A DNA stretch of 7,697 nucleotides from Planctomycetaceae bacterium (GTDB lineage: Bacteria; Planctomycetota; Planctomycetia; Pirellulales; Pirellulaceae): the NCBI GenBank assembly GCA_007129635.1, contig SKVE01000856.1, positions 1 through 7,697 of the forward strand. Direction: 5' to 3'. The translations under genes were made by a program, and so were the position numbers. Numbering within the stretch: position 1 is the stretch's first letter; each line of letters opens with the position of its first letter. Positions 6,754 through 7,697 of this stretch are shown here, in pieces. The notes below the pieces were generated by a model. It did not search any database and was not told the DNA's origin. It saw only the letters and a program-made list of their open reading frames with translations.

Positions 6754-7437
6754 TCATTTCTGGGCGGCGAGTCTATTGACCAGGTGACGGTTCATGAATT
6801 CCGGAGCCGTGACGCCCATCGAAACGTAGATGCTCATGAAATGGTCGACCGACATGTCAAGCGGCTTGACCAACTGGACGGGCACAAACAGCAACCCACC
6901 TCCGAAGGGCACTGGGGCGGTCGGAATCACGACCACATGGTGATCTCGCCCTTCAATCTTGATGGGTGCGGGCGACGGCATCAGGGCCAAGACGCCGGGA
7001 CCGTCGTAGCTGCCGAAATGACAGAATACCACACTCATCGCCTTCAAATCGCTCTCCTGCTGGTGGTCGAACATCTCGACCAACTGTTTCAGGCTGCTGT
7101 ACAAGCTGCCGATGATCGGGACTCGTAAAAACAATTGGTCCACCAACTGATGGAATAGTCGCTTTGCGCCCAACTTGACCAGGATCCCCAATCCCAGCAG
7201 AGCTGCTAACACAACGATCCAACCGATCAGATACGCTAGCACTCCCTGCGAGCCCAGCCGCAAACCAACCGACGCCAAAGCTCGACCAACCAGCGTGCCC
7301 GGACCCAAAAAATCCCTCAAAAACGTCGTCACCCAGACGACGATGGCCACGGTCAGAACCAGCGGCAAGATCGCCAGCAACCCTGCGACAAAGTAGGCGA
7401 CCACGCCGCGCCAACCACTCTCGATAATCTTGATCAT
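6754..7437 (-). CDS. DUF502 family two-helix membrane protein
   Basis: 227-residue inner-membrane protein of unknown biochemical function. Two hydrophobic segments are clear: about 11-37 (GVVAYFVAGLLAILPLVLTV...) and about 66-90 (VLAYLIGWIVVLAALLGLGI). The soluble C-terminal half carries the family's typical blocks: RVPIIGSLYSSLKQLVEMF (105-123), VVVIPTAPVPFGGGLLFVP (168-186) and the closing LDMSVDHFMSIYVSMGV (193-209). The order and spacing are those of DUF502 proteins, which are widespread and usually about 200-240 residues. The ATG at 7437 is preferred: GTGAG lies 7 nt upstream and the first helix begins soon after, as usual. A GTG at 7449 in frame has no ribosome site. A hairpin with a T-run ends immediately before this start, so the gene's own promoter is not obvious. 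Confidence 0.93.
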   Translation of the reverse strand: MIKIIESGWRGVVAYFVAGLLAILPLVLTVAIVVWVTTFLRDFLGPGTLVGRALASVGLRLGSQGVLAYLIGWIVVLAALLGLGILVKLGAKRLFHQLVDQLFLRVPIIGSLYSSLKQLVEMFDHQQESDLKAMSVVFCHFGSYDGPGVLALMPSPAPIKIEGRDHHVVVIPTAPVPFGGGLLFVPVQLVKPLDMSVDHFMSIYVSMGVTAPEFMNRHLVNRLAAQK

Positions 7438-7453
7438 GCTGAGGCTCACTTCT

Positions 7454-7478
7454 AAAAAAGTCGCGATCCTTCGATCGC
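7454..7478 (-). terminator. Probable intrinsic terminator on the - strand
   Basis: Read on the - strand, GCGATC, the loop GAAG and GATCGC (7463-7478) form a perfect 6-bp stem with a tetraloop. It is followed by GAC and six T residues (7454-7459). It would end a leftward transcript arriving from the right edge of the window. The stem is short, so strength is uncertain. It sits only about 16 nt before the ATG of the DUF502 gene. Confidence 0.55.
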
Positions 7479-7599
7479 AGCAAACAGAAAACTAGAACGC
7501 GACGACGGCCGTTTCCGGCCCATGGAAGATCGACAGGCAGCTCGCATCGCTCGGCAATCGCACATCCCCCTCTTCGAGACGCCACCCGCAGAACGTATT

Positions 7600-7697
7600 C
7601 TAATGGTCGATGCGAATCGGTTCCACATCGATTCGGCGGACGGTCGACCGTTGCGCCGCCGCCCGCGTTAAGCGACCTCGCAGAAATAGCTTGAACA
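7600..7697 (-). CDS. C-terminal fragment of an unidentified protein, running off the right edge
   Basis: On the - strand an open frame enters from the right edge and ends with TAG at 7600-7602, giving 31 residues: FKLFLRGRLTRAAA, then QRSTVRRIDVEPIRIDH. A probable intrinsic terminator lies about 120 nt beyond the stop on the same strand, which supports a real gene end. The fragment is basic and too short to identify. A competing 49-residue + strand frame at 7522-7671 has no ribosome site. This call rests on context and composition only. Confidence 0.4.
   Translation of the reverse strand, partial: FKLFLRGRLTRAAAQRSTVRRIDVEPIRIDH

Noticed and set aside
5166..6779. 537-residue open frame on the + strand opposite asd
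   Set aside because: It covers the whole well-supported asd gene in antisense plus both flanks, has no ribosome site, and its translation is low-complexity and rich in Arg, His and Pro without any domain. It is a GC-driven shadow.
7522..7671. 49-residue + strand open frame at the right edge
   Set aside because: There is no ribosome site ahead of its ATG, and the terminator orientation favours a leftward gene in this stretch.

Overview
The window looks like a piece of a planctomycete chromosome (Pirellula/Rhodopirellula-like). This is inferred from moderately high GC content, a 24-residue-period leucine-rich-repeat lipoprotein, a Tat-exported protein of unknown function, an S41 protease with a planctomycete-style charged tail, and compact intergenic palindromic repeats. 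No rRNA, tRNA, CRISPR array, phage gene or transposase gene is visible. Most of the content is housekeeping or envelope related.

Layout: (1) 2-1198, + strand, the C-terminal 398 residues of an S41 carboxy-terminal processing protease whose N-terminus lies left of the window. (2) 1199-1469, an intergenic region holding a roughly 99-bp nested palindromic element that abuts the protease stop codon and is flanked by TAA on both sides, then a weaker inverted repeat, a good sigma70-like promoter and a ribosome binding site. (3) 1470-2477, + strand, a lipoprotein with about nine 24-residue leucine-rich repeats. (4) 2517-3677, - strand, a PntAA-type transhydrogenase alpha subunit, convergent with the repeat protein across only 39 bp and without pntAB/pntB beside it. 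(5) 3786-5315, - strand, a Tat-signal exported protein of unknown function, transcribed toward pntAA. (6) 5514-6590, - strand, aspartate-semialdehyde dehydrogenase of the fungal/archaeal sequence type. (7) 6754-7437, - strand, a two-helix DUF502 membrane protein. (8) A hairpin plus T-run at 7454-7478 on the - strand, just ahead of the DUF502 start, and a probable C-terminal fragment of one more - strand gene running off the right edge.

Four complete genes plus the right-edge fragment run leftward and two run rightward. The spacings (108, 198 and 163 bp between successive - strand genes) do not indicate one tight operon. The genes do not form an obvious pathway: envelope proteolysis, envelope repeat scaffold, nicotinamide nucleotide redox, an exported unknown, aspartate-family amino acid synthesis and a membrane protein. 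I found no convincing new multi-gene system. The best leads are the palindromic element at the protease stop codon, the unpaired PntAA-like enzyme that keeps alanine-dehydrogenase-like residues, and the Tat-exported unknown protein with a possible questin-oxidase-like histidine motif.
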